Shown in pieces: positions 8,044 to 16,536 of a stretch of DNA of 29,288 bases. This DNA is from Endozoicomonadaceae bacterium (GTDB taxonomy: Bacteria; Pseudomonadota; Gammaproteobacteria; Pseudomonadales; Endozoicomonadaceae). Numbering within the stretch: position 1 is the first letter of the stretch; each line of letters opens with the position of its first letter. The notes beneath the pieces were generated by a model. That model was not told the DNA's origin and ran no database searches. It saw only the letters and a program-made list of their open reading frames with translations. The DNA is taken from contig JAGLCE010000104.1 in assembly GCA_023146365.1 (NCBI GenBank), forward strand, positions 1-29,288, read 5' to 3'. Made by a program: the position numbers and the translations under genes.

Positions 8044-8931
8044 GTGAGTGGTCAAATTGCCTTTATAGGTCTTGGGGTTATGGGTTTTCCAATGGCAGGC
8101 CATTTGGCGGAGGCGGGTTACCAGGTGATGGTATACAACCGAACTCCCCAACGTCGTAAGGAGTGGTTGTCACGTTACCAGGGGCGTGCTGCACAGACAC
8201 CGGCCGCTGCTGCGACAGGTGCGGATGTTGTCTTTGTCTGTGTTGGCAATGATGATGATCTTCGAGAGGTCTGTCTTGGAGAAGTCGGTGCATTCTCAGG
8301 GATGAAAGATAGGGCGATATTGGTTGATCACACGACCGCATCAGCGGAAGTGGCAAAGGCGCTGGCGAGTATCGCTGCAGATGCCGGATTAGGGTTTCTG
8401 GATGCTCCGGTTTCCGGCGGTCAAGCCGGTGCGGAGAATGGCGTGTTGACCGTGATGATTGGCGGTGATGTCGAAGCATTCAAACAGGTTGAACCGATTA
8501 TTCAGCATTATGCTCGCTGTGTGCGGCGAATGGGTGAAACCGGTGCCGGACAGCTGGCCAAAATGGTGAACCAGATCTGTATTGCTGGATTGGTACAGGC
8601 GTTGTCGGAAGGGTTGCACTTTGCCCGTAAAGCGGGGCTGGATCCTGCTGCGGTCGTTGAGGTGATCTCGCAAGGAGCCGCACAGTCTTGGCAAATGGAA
8701 AACCGTTATCAGACCATGCTGCAGGGAGAGTATGAGCATGGATTTGCCGTCGACTGGATGCGCAAAGATCTCTCTATTTGTCTGGATGAGGCGCGTAAAA
8801 AAGGTGTTAGTCTGCCGATCACTGCGATGGTTGATCAGCTTTATGCTCAGGTTCAAGCGATGGGAGGCGGTCGCTGGGATACATCGAGTCTGTTTGCTCT
8901 GCTGGAATCTGTGAATGAACGGTCCCAGTGA
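8044..8931 (+). CDS. 3-hydroxyisobutyrate dehydrogenase / tartronate semialdehyde reductase family oxidoreductase
   Basis: A 295-residue protein of the beta-hydroxyacid dehydrogenase family, which uses NAD(P) to interconvert short 3-hydroxy acids and their semialdehydes in the cytosol. The N-terminus has the Rossmann motif FIGLGVMGFPMAGHL. The substrate signature FLDAPVSGGQAGAENG and the catalytic-lysine motif GAGQLAKMVNQ (K173) are intact, and length is normal. The GTG start at 8044 is preceded by AGGG about 7 bases upstream (and GGAGG directly adjacent). The exact substrate (3-hydroxyisobutyrate, tartronate semialdehyde or succinate semialdehyde) cannot be told from sequence. It stands alone before alaS, with a 142-base gap. 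Confidence 0.88.
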   Translation: MSGQIAFIGLGVMGFPMAGHLAEAGYQVMVYNRTPQRRKEWLSRYQGRAAQTPAAAATGADVVFVCVGNDDDLREVCLGEVGAFSGMKDRAILVDHTTASAEVAKALASIAADAGLGFLDAPVSGGQAGAENGVLTVMIGGDVEAFKQVEPIIQHYARCVRRMGETGAGQLAKMVNQICIAGLVQALSEGLHFARKAGLDPAAVVEVISQGAAQSWQMENRYQTMLQGEYEHGFAVDWMRKDLSICLDEARKKGVSLPITAMVDQLYAQVQAMGGGRWDTSSLFALLESVNERSQ

Positions 8932-9073
8932 CTCTGCGTGTATTACGGTAGGAAGCTTGGGTAGCCGTTGCGACAAATTGCAGCAATTAACGGGATCGAT
9001 AAACAGCGTTTAATCTTGGAATTTACCATTTTTGAGGCCCTCTGGTGAGACAGCGATATGACGGAAAAGTGAT

Positions 9074-11716
9074 ATGAAAAGTTCTGAATTACGTTCTGCT
9101 TTTCTGGATTATTTCAATAAACAGGGGCATAAAATTGTCGACAGTGGTTCGCTGGTTCCCCACGATGACCCGACGCTGTTGTTTACCAATGCGGGAATGA
9201 ATCAATTCAAGGATGTTTTTCTGGGTCGTGAAAAACGTGCGCATGCTCGAGTCGCCACGTCTCAGCGCTGTGTACGCGCAGGGGGCAAACACAACGATTT
9301 AGAAAATGTCGGCTACACCGCCCGTCATCATACCTTTTTTGAAATGCTGGGTAACTTTAGCTTCGGTGATTATTTCAAGTGTGAAGCGATCCGTTTTGCT
9401 TGGGAGTTTCTGACCGTTGAGCTGGGTATTTCGGAAGAAAAACTGTGGGTAACAGTCTATGAGGATGATCAGGAAACTGAAGATATCTGGCTAAAAGAGA
9501 TGAAGGTCAGTCCTGATCGTTTCTCTCGCCTCGATGCAAAAAGTAACTTCTGGTCTATGGGGGATACGGGACCCTGTGGTCCTTGTAGTGAGCTGTTTTA
9601 TGATCATGGCCCCGATGTCGCAGGTGACCCGCCGGGTGGGCCGAATGATGATGGTGATCGCTACATCGAAATTTGGAACATGGTGTTCATGCAGTTTAAC
9701 CGAACCGCTGACGGGGAGATGCATCTGCTACCCAAACCTTCGATTGATACCGGTATGGGGTTGGAGCGGATTGCGGCAGTGGTGCAGGGTGTTCATAGTA
9801 ACTATGACATTGATCTGTTTCAGATGTTGCTGGCAGGTGCTGGTCGTCTACTCAATTGTGATGACACTACGAACGCTTCACTGCGTGTTATTGCTGATCA
9901 TATTCGTTCTTGTGCGTTTCTGGTGGCCGATGGCATTTTGCCGTCGAATGATGGTCGTGGTTACACGCTGCGACGCATTATTCGGCGTGCTTGTCGTCAT
10001 GGTCACAAGTTAGGTGCGCGTGATCCGTTCTTTGCGAAGCTGGTACCCGTTTTGATTGAAGTGATGGGTGATGTTGCCTCCGTTGTGGTGGCGAATAAGG
10101 TTCACATCATGCGTGTTTTGCATAAGGAAGAGGAGCAATTTTCCCGCACGCTGGACAACGGTATGAAAATCCTTGAGGATGATCTGGCTGGGCTGGAAGG
10201 TAGTGAGATTCCTGGTAAGACCGTTTTTACACTGTATGATACCTACGGTTTTCCAATTGACCTGACGCATGATATTGCTCGTGAGCGGGGGTTGACGCTG
10301 GATGAGGCTGGCTATGAAATTTGCATGGATGAACAGCGTACTATGGCGCGTGCATCCAGTCAGTTCGTGGTTGACTATAACTGCGATCTCACGATTGAAG
10401 GTGAAACTGAGTTTACCGGTTATGTCTCTCTAGAAAGTGAAGAGGTGGTTAAAGCACTTTATAGTGAGGGAAAGTCGGTTGAATTTGTTAGTGCTGGCTA
10501 CCTAGCTGTCATTGTTTTTAATCGCACACCGTTTTATGCTGAGTCAGGTGGTCAGGTTGGTGATACCGGTCTGCTTCGATCTGAGTTTGGTACTTTCAGG
10601 GTGGATGATACCCGTAAAGAGTCTGACAACCACTTGCATTATGGCATGGTTGAGTCTGGTAAAATTCGGGTTGGTGAGCGCTTGCTGGCTATGGTCAATG
10701 CCGAACAGCGTGTAGCCACAGCACGGAACCATTCAGCCACGCATCTGCTACATGCTGCGCTTCGTCGTGTTCTGGGTGATCATGTGCAGCAGAAAGGGTC
10801 ATTGGTTAACCGTGATCGCCTGCGTTTCGATTTCTCTCATTTTGAATCGGTCTCTGTTGAGCAAATTCGTGAGATTGAGCGGATGGCGAATGAGCAGATT
10901 CGTCTGAATACCGCGGTTCAGACTGAAATGATGGATATAAAACGTGCTCGGAAAAGCGGGGCAATGGCGCTGTTCAGTGAAAAATATGGCGATGAAGTCA
11001 GGGTTTTGAGTATGGGAGCCGAAGGGTTTTCTGTCGAGTTGTGCGGTGGTACTCACGTAAAGCGTACCGGTGATATCGGTAGTCTGGTCGTTGTGGCGGA
11101 GACGGGCATTGCCGCTGGCATACGTCGGATCGAGGCTTTGACGGGTGAGGCGGCAGAGGCATGGTACGAAGGTCAAGAGCAGCGCATCCAGACGTTGATG
11201 GCGCTGGTAAAAGGGAGTCGCGAGACGGTTGTCAGTAAGGTTCAGGCATTGGTGTGTCGTAACCATGAGCTGGAGAAAGAGATTCAGCGTCTGAAGCAGA
11301 AAATAGCGTCTGGTGTTGGTAGTGATCTGGAATCCAGTGTCATCGATGTGGCTGGTGTTCGTGTACTGGTCAAACAGTTGGACGGTATTGATCAAAAATC
11401 ACTGCGAACGACGGTTGACCAGCTTAAGAATAGACTGGGAAGCGGTGTGGTTATGCTGGCCGCTGTTGAGAATGACAAGGTGGTGCTGGCTGCAGGTGTA
11501 ACCAACGATCTTACGGGTCGTGTGAAGGCTGGTGATCTGCTGAAAATGGTGGCCTCTCAGGTGGGAGGCAAGGGTGGCGGGCGACCGGACTTTGCTCAAG
11601 GCGGTGGTTCCGATGTGCAGGCACTGAAGCCTGCACTGGAATCTGTTTGTGACTGGGTCAAAGAACAATTGACGGGACAAGTCAACAATAGTGAGCCGTT
11701 AACAGGGTCGGCCTGA
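9074..11716 (+). CDS. alaS: Alanine--tRNA ligase
   Basis: An 880-residue class II synthetase that charges tRNA-Ala and removes mischarged Ser/Gly. The N-terminal catalytic domain shows FTNAGMNQFKDVFLG and HHTFFEMLGNFSFGDYFK. The editing domain has the zinc ligands HSATH (H553, H557) and CGGTH (C657, H661). The C-terminal C-Ala domain ends with GGKGGGRPDFAQGGG. Length matches the family (about 870-880). It starts at ATG 9074 with a weak upstream GGAAAAG. It is followed at 72 bases by lysC on the same strand, the usual neighbour order in Pseudomonas-like genomes. Confidence 0.97.
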   Translation: MKSSELRSAFLDYFNKQGHKIVDSGSLVPHDDPTLLFTNAGMNQFKDVFLGREKRAHARVATSQRCVRAGGKHNDLENVGYTARHHTFFEMLGNFSFGDYFKCEAIRFAWEFLTVELGISEEKLWVTVYEDDQETEDIWLKEMKVSPDRFSRLDAKSNFWSMGDTGPCGPCSELFYDHGPDVAGDPPGGPNDDGDRYIEIWNMVFMQFNRTADGEMHLLPKPSIDTGMGLERIAAVVQGVHSNYDIDLFQMLLAGAGRLLNCDDTTNASLRVIADHIRSCAFLVADGILPSNDGRGYTLRRIIRRACRHGHKLGARDPFFAKLVPVLIEVMGDVASVVVANKVHIMRVLHKEEEQFSRTLDNGMKILEDDLAGLEGSEIPGKTVFTLYDTYGFPIDLTHDIARERGLTLDEAGYEICMDEQRTMARASSQFVVDYNCDLTIEGETEFTGYVSLESEEVVKALYSEGKSVEFVSAGYLAVIVFNRTPFYAESGGQVGDTGLLRSEFGTFRVDDTRKESDNHLHYGMVESGKIRVGERLLAMVNAEQRVATARNHSATHLLHAALRRVLGDHVQQKGSLVNRDRLRFDFSHFESVSVEQIREIERMANEQIRLNTAVQTEMMDIKRARKSGAMALFSEKYGDEVRVLSMGAEGFSVELCGGTHVKRTGDIGSLVVVAETGIAAGIRRIEALTGEAAEAWYEGQEQRIQTLMALVKGSRETVVSKVQALVCRNHELEKEIQRLKQKIASGVGSDLESSVIDVAGVRVLVKQLDGIDQKSLRTTVDQLKNRLGSGVVMLAAVENDKVVLAAGVTNDLTGRVKAGDLLKMVASQVGGKGGGRPDFAQGGGSDVQALKPALESVCDWVKEQLTGQVNNSEPLTGSA

Positions 11717-11788
11717 AGCAGAACTGTTTTGATCTGAGTGGAGCGTGGTACGTTTTTCCATGGTTAACAAATAAAAGTAGTTACGAAT

Positions 11789-13027
11789 ATGGCGTTGTTA
11801 GTTCAGAAGTTCGGTGGTACGTCGGTGGGCACAATTGAGCGAATAAAAGCGATTGCGAACAAGATACAGGAATTCAAAGCCCAGGGACATGATTTGGTGG
11901 TTGTGGTATCGGCTATGTCCGGCGAAACTAATCGTCTCGCTGAGCTGGCTCACCAGATGCAGGATGCGCCGACTCCTAGGGAGTTGGATGTCATTCTCTC
12001 TACTGGGGAGCAGGTCACTGTTGCACTGCTTGCCATGGCGCTTAACCAGTGCAAATGTCCAGCTCGCTCTTATACTGGCGGGCAGGTTTCTATTAGGACA
12101 GATAGTCAGCATAACAATGCGCGAATTGAGAGTGTTGATACCCGTGTTATTCGGGAAGAATTAGATGCTGGTCGGGTGGTCGTGATTGCCGGATTTCAAG
12201 GGGTTGATCAGGATGGCAATATCACCACGCTGGGGCGTGGTGGCTCGGATACCACTGCGGTGGCGTTGGCAGCTGCCTTGGAGGCTGATGAGTGTCAGAT
12301 CTATACCGATGTTGGTGGTGTCTATACTGCTGACCCTCGTGTTGTTGAAAGTGCGAGGCGTTTAGATAGCATTACCTTTGACGAGATGCTGGAAATGGCG
12401 AGTCTCGGTTCAAAGGTGCTACAGATTCGCGCGGTGGAGTTTGCTGGTAAATACGATGTGGCTTTGAGTGTGCGTCACAGTTTTGAGAAAACCATGGGAA
12501 CGCTGATAACGATGGAGCAGCAGGGCGAGATGGAGCGAGCTACTGTATCCAGTATTGCGTTTAATCGATATGAGGCAAAGCTGATTGTCAAAGGGATACC
12601 GGATATCCCAGGTGTCGCCTCTCGGGTACTGAAGCCGATCAGCAAGGCTAATATTGAAGTCGACATGATTGTGCAGAATGTGGCGGACGACAAAACGACG
12701 GATTTCACATTCACCGTACACCGGAATGACTTTCAAAAGGCGATGAGTGTGATCGGCCAGTCATCGGATGAGATAGGTGTTCACGAGGTTGAGGGCGATA
12801 ACCAGATTTCCAAAGTATCGATTGTTGGGGTGGGTATGCGTTCCCGTGCAGGTGTGGCCTCGCGGATGTTTGAAACGTTGGCTCAAGCGGGGATTAATAT
12901 TCAGATTATCTCTACCTCGGAAATAAAAATATCGGTTGTGATAGCGGAGAAGTATCTCGAATTAGCGGTTCGGACGTTACATTCGGCGTTTGAGCTGGAT
13001 AAGGAGCTTGTGTTGGACGGTGCATAG
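11789..13027 (+). CDS. lysC: Aspartate kinase
   Basis: A 412-residue aspartokinase, the first step from aspartate to Lys, Thr, Met and diaminopimelate. The N-terminus has the kinase signature VQKFGGTSVG; the mid-part has GRGGSDTTAVALAAAL and YTDVGGVYTADPR. Two C-terminal ACT domains (from about residue 265) include IPDIPGVASRVLKPI and GMRSRAGVASRMFETLAQAGINIQIISTSEIK, which normally mediate feedback inhibition by Lys/Thr. Length and architecture match the Pseudomonas type. In-frame ATGs just before the ACT region (MEQQGEMER) could start a separate beta subunit, as known in some other bacteria, but this is not shown here. The gene lies between alaS and csrA on the same strand. Confidence 0.96.
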   Translation: MALLVQKFGGTSVGTIERIKAIANKIQEFKAQGHDLVVVVSAMSGETNRLAELAHQMQDAPTPRELDVILSTGEQVTVALLAMALNQCKCPARSYTGGQVSIRTDSQHNNARIESVDTRVIREELDAGRVVVIAGFQGVDQDGNITTLGRGGSDTTAVALAAALEADECQIYTDVGGVYTADPRVVESARRLDSITFDEMLEMASLGSKVLQIRAVEFAGKYDVALSVRHSFEKTMGTLITMEQQGEMERATVSSIAFNRYEAKLIVKGIPDIPGVASRVLKPISKANIEVDMIVQNVADDKTTDFTFTVHRNDFQKAMSVIGQSSDEIGVHEVEGDNQISKVSIVGVGMRSRAGVASRMFETLAQAGINIQIISTSEIKISVVIAEKYLELAVRTLHSAFELDKELVLDGA

Positions 13028-13503
13028 TATTGATTTTCGGGGCCCGTTTAGATGCCTATTGAAATAGCGATTGTTGATAGCAGACTGTCGCTGTACGTAG
13101 ATTGCTCTATAGCGGTAACGAATTTAACTGTCATGGTGATTGTGAATGTTAGGGGTTGGTACGACTTGGCGTAGAGAGTAAGTCAATGTTCGTGTCAACG
13201 AAAGAGTAAGTAGAGGGTGGTGATCGTTAGGGTCTGATTGTTGCACAGTGACGAGGGTCGGTGAAAATCCGACGCAGTACTCCCAGTTAACATTAAAGAA
13301 GTGATTGGACGCTGGGAAATGTTCGGAAATTTGTTACCAAACGTTAGTCCTGTATTAGACTGACTTGTTTCGGTAATATAGCACTGGCCGATGAATGGGT
13401 GTCTTGTAGAGAGCTGCTGAATTAGTGAAATGGTATGTGATAGTTTATTCTGCAAGCAGAAGCTGGTAGATGAAATAGACGATCATTGTTTATTGATTTT
13501 TAA
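13028..13503 (+). other. Long leader region between lysC and csrA
   Basis: About 475 bases without a supported gene. It contains small hairpins, for example GTCGG-TGAAAAT-CCGAC near 13257-13273, and a CTCCCAG/CTGGGA pair further on. No intrinsic terminator with a T-tract after lysC is obvious. The length suggests one or more csrA promoters and an untranslated leader. Confidence 0.5.
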
Positions 13504-13513
13504 ACAGGGAGAT
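13504..13513 (+). promoter_or_regulatory. csrA ribosome binding site overlapping a likely CsrA site
   Basis: The sequence ACAGGGAGAT just before the csrA ATG (13518) contains the Shine-Dalgarno GGGAG and fits the CsrA target pattern (A-N-GGA). CsrA is known to repress its own translation in E. coli by covering its ribosome binding site; the same is inferred here. Confidence 0.55.
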
Positions 13514-13517
13514 TGTA

Positions 13518-13766
13518 ATGTTGATTCTGACACGCCGTGTTGGTGAGACCCTTATGGTTGGTGATAAAGTTACTGTCACTGTACTTGGGGTAAAGGGTAA
13601 CCAGGTGCGAATCGGCGTCAATGCACCTAAGGAGATTGCGGTTCATCGTGAAGAAATCTACCAGCGTATTCAGAAAGAGAAAGGCGGTAGAGCTAGAGAT
13701 CATTCAGATGTTAGCCAGACTTTGGTTCATGACGTAGTGGAAGGGGAGCGTGAAGAACAGTTCTAA
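13518..13766 (+). CDS. csrA: Carbon storage regulator CsrA/RsmA, with extended C-terminus
   Basis: An 82-residue RNA-binding protein that controls translation and stability of target mRNAs as a dimer. The first 55 residues are almost identical to E. coli CsrA (MLILTRRVGETLMVGDKVTV, VKGNQVRIGVNAPKEIAVHREE), including the RNA-contacting residues near L4, R6 and R44. Most CsrA proteins have 60-65 residues; this one carries about 20 extra hydrophilic, largely acidic residues ending EGEREEQF. The ribosome binding site GGGAG is strong and well spaced. The position after lysC and before tRNA-Ser is the usual one in related gammaproteobacteria. Confidence 0.96.
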   Translation: MLILTRRVGETLMVGDKVTVTVLGVKGNQVRIGVNAPKEIAVHREEIYQRIQKEKGGRARDHSDVSQTLVHDVVEGEREEQF

Positions 13767-13809
13767 ATTCGTAAGTGTAAATAGGCATATTTTGCTTGAA
13801 AAAAACGCT

Positions 13810-13839
13810 TTGAAAATGTAGGGAATCTGGTAGTATAAC
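13810..13839 (+). promoter_or_regulatory. Sigma70-type promoter of tRNA-Ser
   Basis: TTGAAA at 13810-13815 and TATAAC at 13834-13839 are separated by 18 bases and lie about 15 bases before the mature tRNA. The segment between carries a CCTAGG-ATT-CCTAGG repeat at 13841-13855 that runs into the tRNA 5' end. Confidence 0.6.
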
Positions 13840-13853
13840 ACCTAGGATTCCTA

Positions 13854-13944
13854 GGTGAGGTGGCCGAGTGGCTGAAGGCGCTCCCCTGCTAAGGGAGTAT
13901 ACGTTAATCGCGTATCGAGGGTTCGAATCCCTCCCTCACCGCCA
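13854..13944 (+). tRNA. tRNA-Ser (anticodon GCU)
   Basis: A 91-base class II tRNA. The acceptor GGTGAGG (13854-13860) pairs with CCTCACC (13934-13940), followed by discriminator G and an encoded CCA. The D-arm has GCCGAGTGGCTGAAGGC. The anticodon stem CTCCC/GGGAG encloses the loop CTGCTAA with anticodon GCT at 13888-13890, reading AGC/AGU codons. A long variable arm and the T-arm GAGGGTTCGAATCCCTC follow. Confidence 0.97.
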
Positions 13945-13988
13945 TTAATACAAAAAGAACTTTCATACGCTCGAAATGGCATAACCTC

Positions 13989-14016
13989 AAAAGCCCAGCA
14001 TTTTCGGGCTTTTTTG
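13989..14016 (+). terminator. Intrinsic terminator after tRNA-Ser
   Basis: AAAAGCCC and GGGCTTTT form a stem around a 9-base loop, followed by more T residues. It also sits before the convergent glycosyltransferase gene and may serve it from the other side, since AAAAGCCC gives a T-run on the minus strand. Confidence 0.85.
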
Positions 14017-14166
14017 GTTTGTTGCAATTGACTTTTTTTGCGCAGAATGTTTGGTCGTTGTGATCGCCTAACACCTTTAGTTGCTAGACATCCCATACGG
14101 CATGAGAGGGTCTCTTCAGTAACGCGCTTCAGAGAAACCCGGTTGCACCGGTAATTGCAATAACCA

Positions 14167-15357
14167 TCAACTTGCTCGTTGTAGTAGTTCGTCATAAATG
14201 CAGATATGATGCGCAACTACCTGCTGTACATCGAAAGAGCGTTCGGCTAGTTTCCGGCCTGCCTCTCCCATTTTCTTACAAAGCTCGGGATTGTCGAGCA
14301 ACTGTTTAATCGCGCTCGCTAACGCTTCTGAGTCGCGAGCAGGCACTAATAGGCCGGTGACATTGAGCTTGATGGCATCTCGGCAACCAGGCGTATCGGT
14401 GGTTATTACCGCTCTTCCACAAGCCCCTGCCTCGAGCAGAACTTTTGGTAAGCCTTCTCGATAAAAAGATGGCAACACAACCATAGACGAAGCAGCAAAT
14501 ATCTGCGGAATATCATCATGCTGGCCCCACCATTCAATCACCCCCTCGGTTACCCATTGCTTCAACTCATGTTCGGAAATGGTTGCCTCATTGCCAAGAT
14601 CAGGTTCGCCCACCAAAACAAAACGAGCAACATTGGAGGCATTTTTTTTTAATTCGTGCGCCGCCTGCACGAATGTCCGTACACCTTTAAATGCTAACAA
14701 GCGAGAGGCCAGCATCACGACAGGCTCTCCCTCGGGAAGCGGGGATGGGGAGTAACGTGTTAAATCAACCCCAGAACCTCGAATCAATCGCACCTTCTCT
14801 TTGGGGAGTCGACTTAGTGTGGTTAACGTTTTCTGGTCATCTGTATTCTGAAAAATGACGATTAAATTTGGGTGGTTAAGTACCATAGGGTAAATCCGCT
14901 CAATTAGCCAGCGTCGCATCGTTGTCTTGATATTGGGATGCGACATAAACATAGAGCCCAAGCCCGATATGGCGGCTACAACGCAAGGTACAGCAGCCAG
15001 ACGAGCGGCCAGTCCCCCAAAAAGCACAGGCTTAATCGTTACCAAATGCACCACGTCAGGTCTCACCCTCATGAAGAGACGAAGTATTTGGAAAAAAGTA
15101 CGGACGTTTGAAATAATGCCTGTGCTGAAACGATCAAAACTCAACGGATGAACCGTCAAGCCGAGTGTTTTCAGCTTATCCATGTGGTGTGTCAGCACCG
15201 TCGCAATGTGTACTTCAAAACCTTGCTGTAAGGCTGCTAGTGCGATCGGTAAACGGTGTGACATGAAAAAACTGTCCGTATTCACGACAAAAATCAATTT
15301 GCGTTTCAATGCGCTCTCTCTTGTTCCTGCCTCGCTTGAAGCATCAGTACATTTCAT
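14167..15357 (-). CDS. Glycosyltransferase family 4 (PglA/CapM-like)
   Basis: A roughly 396-residue GT-B glycosyltransferase that probably adds a sugar to a lipid-linked or surface glycan at the inner membrane. The N-terminus KRKLIFVVNTDSFFMSHRLPIALAA is typical of the PglA/CapM-like group. The C-terminal half has VMLASRLLAFKGVRTFVQAA and the EX7E signature REGLPKVLLEAGACGRAVITTDTPGCRDAI. The ATG at 15357 is chosen; a TTG at 15381 would add eight residues, and neither has a clear ribosome binding site. It is the last gene of a minus-strand set with the epimerase and ugd, which would supply UDP-GlcA/UDP-GalA, suggesting an acidic surface polysaccharide or O-antigen. The exact donor and acceptor are not known. 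Confidence 0.85.
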   Translation of the reverse strand: MKCTDASSEAGTRESALKRKLIFVVNTDSFFMSHRLPIALAALQQGFEVHIATVLTHHMDKLKTLGLTVHPLSFDRFSTGIISNVRTFFQILRLFMRVRPDVVHLVTIKPVLFGGLAARLAAVPCVVAAISGLGSMFMSHPNIKTTMRRWLIERIYPMVLNHPNLIVIFQNTDDQKTLTTLSRLPKEKVRLIRGSGVDLTRYSPSPLPEGEPVVMLASRLLAFKGVRTFVQAAHELKKNASNVARFVLVGEPDLGNEATISEHELKQWVTEGVIEWWGQHDDIPQIFAASSMVVLPSFYREGLPKVLLEAGACGRAVITTDTPGCRDAIKLNVTGLLVPARDSEALASAIKQLLDNPELCKKMGEAGRKLAERSFDVQQVVAHHICIYDELLQRAS

Positions 15358-15522
15358 CAGTAATACTGCCAGTTGTGCCAACCGGAGCCGTGTTTGATCC
15401 GTTTTTGCCGCGAAATGCGTCGGATGAAAAAAACGGTTGCTGTGCGACGCATCAGGTGGCTATTGTTGCAGATTTTCGAGAGTTTGTGAAGATTCCCTCA
15501 TGTGATAGCGGTTAGATCCGCC

Positions 15523-16536
15523 TCATGTTTGGAAATATTCTCGATACCAATCAATGAACCGGGCAATACCCTCTTCAACAGGTGTTGCGGGCTGGTAGTC
15601 GAATTGCTCTACCAGGTCATCGACGTTGGCGTAGGTGTTGGGTAGATCACCGGGTTGCAAGGGGCATAAGTTTATGTCAGCTTTTTTGTCCAGTGCTTTT
15701 TCAAGCGAGCTGATATAGTCCATCAGTTCGACTGGCTGGTTGTTGCCAATGTTGTAGATGCGCCAAGGAGCCTTGCTAGTGCCGGGATCAGGCTGATCGC
15801 TATTCCAGTTGGGATTGGTGGATGCAGGTCGATCAAGCGTGCGAATCATCCCTTCAATAATGTCGTCTATATAGGTAAAGTCGCGACGGTGTTGACCGTA
15901 ATTGAAAACATCGATTGGCTCACCCGCCAATATCGCCTTGGTGAATTTAAACAGTGCCATATCAGGGCGTCCCCACGGGCCATATACGGTGAAGAAACGT
16001 AGACCGGTCGTCGGCAGGTCGTAGAGGTGGCTGTAGGTGTGGGACATTAACTCGTTGGATTTTTTGCTCGCAGCGTAGAGACTGAGTGGGTGGTCGACAT
16101 TTTGATGTATCGAGAATGGCATGGTGGTGTTGGCGCCATAGACGCTAGAACTGCTGGCGTAGACCAAGTGCTCAACGCCGTTGTGGCGACACCCTTCCAG
16201 TATGTGGGCAAAGCCGACGATGTTGCTATTGATGTAGGCCAGTGGATTTTCAATGGAGTAGCGAACACCGGCCTGAGCGGCGAGGTTGACCACCCGTTGT
16301 GGCCTGTGAGTGGCGAAGCACTCTTCGATCGCCTTGCGATCGGCCAGATCAATGCGAAGGTGGGTGTAGTTTGGATGATCGGCGTAACGGGCGAGTCGTG
16401 CTTCCTTGATCGCTGGATCATAATAGTCATTGTGGTTATCAATCCCAATAACCGTATCGCCGCGCTCTAATAGGCGTAGTGTTAGCATGGAACCAATAAA
16501 TCCAGCAGCACCGGTGACTAATAGTTTCAGTGTCAT
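15523..16536 (-). CDS. NAD-dependent epimerase, likely UDP-glucuronate 4-epimerase
   Basis: A 337-residue extended short-chain dehydrogenase/epimerase. It shows the NAD motif GAAGFIG (residues 9-15), the SSSSVYG stretch and the catalytic YAASK (Y154, K158). The sequences IDNHNDYYDPAIKEARL and RFFTVYGPWGRPDMALFKFTKAIL are characteristic of the CapI/LspL group converting UDP-glucuronate to UDP-galacturonate. Its ATG overlaps the stop of ugd by four bases (16533-16536), so the two are probably translationally coupled and form a pathway from UDP-Glc to UDP-GlcA to UDP-GalA. The specific substrate is inferred from motif similarity and from the ugd neighbour. Confidence 0.9.
   Translation of the reverse strand: MTLKLLVTGAAGFIGSMLTLRLLERGDTVIGIDNHNDYYDPAIKEARLARYADHPNYTHLRIDLADRKAIEECFATHRPQRVVNLAAQAGVRYSIENPLAYINSNIVGFAHILEGCRHNGVEHLVYASSSSVYGANTTMPFSIHQNVDHPLSLYAASKKSNELMSHTYSHLYDLPTTGLRFFTVYGPWGRPDMALFKFTKAILAGEPIDVFNYGQHRRDFTYIDDIIEGMIRTLDRPASTNPNWNSDQPDPGTSKAPWRIYNIGNNQPVELMDYISSLEKALDKKADINLCPLQPGDLPNTYANVDDLVEQFDYQPATPVEEGIARFIDWYREYFQT

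Noticed and set aside
13255..13300. Riboswitch-like sequence (GGTGAAAATCCGAC resembles parts of FMN/cobalamin elements)
   Set aside because: Only a short core matches; the surrounding conserved helices are absent and the downstream gene, csrA, is not a vitamin gene.
13841..13855. CCTAGG-ATT-CCTAGG next to tRNA-Ser as an attachment site
   Set aside because: tRNA-Ser genes are common integration sites, but there is no integrase nearby, and no repeat of the tRNA 3' end was noticed downstream.
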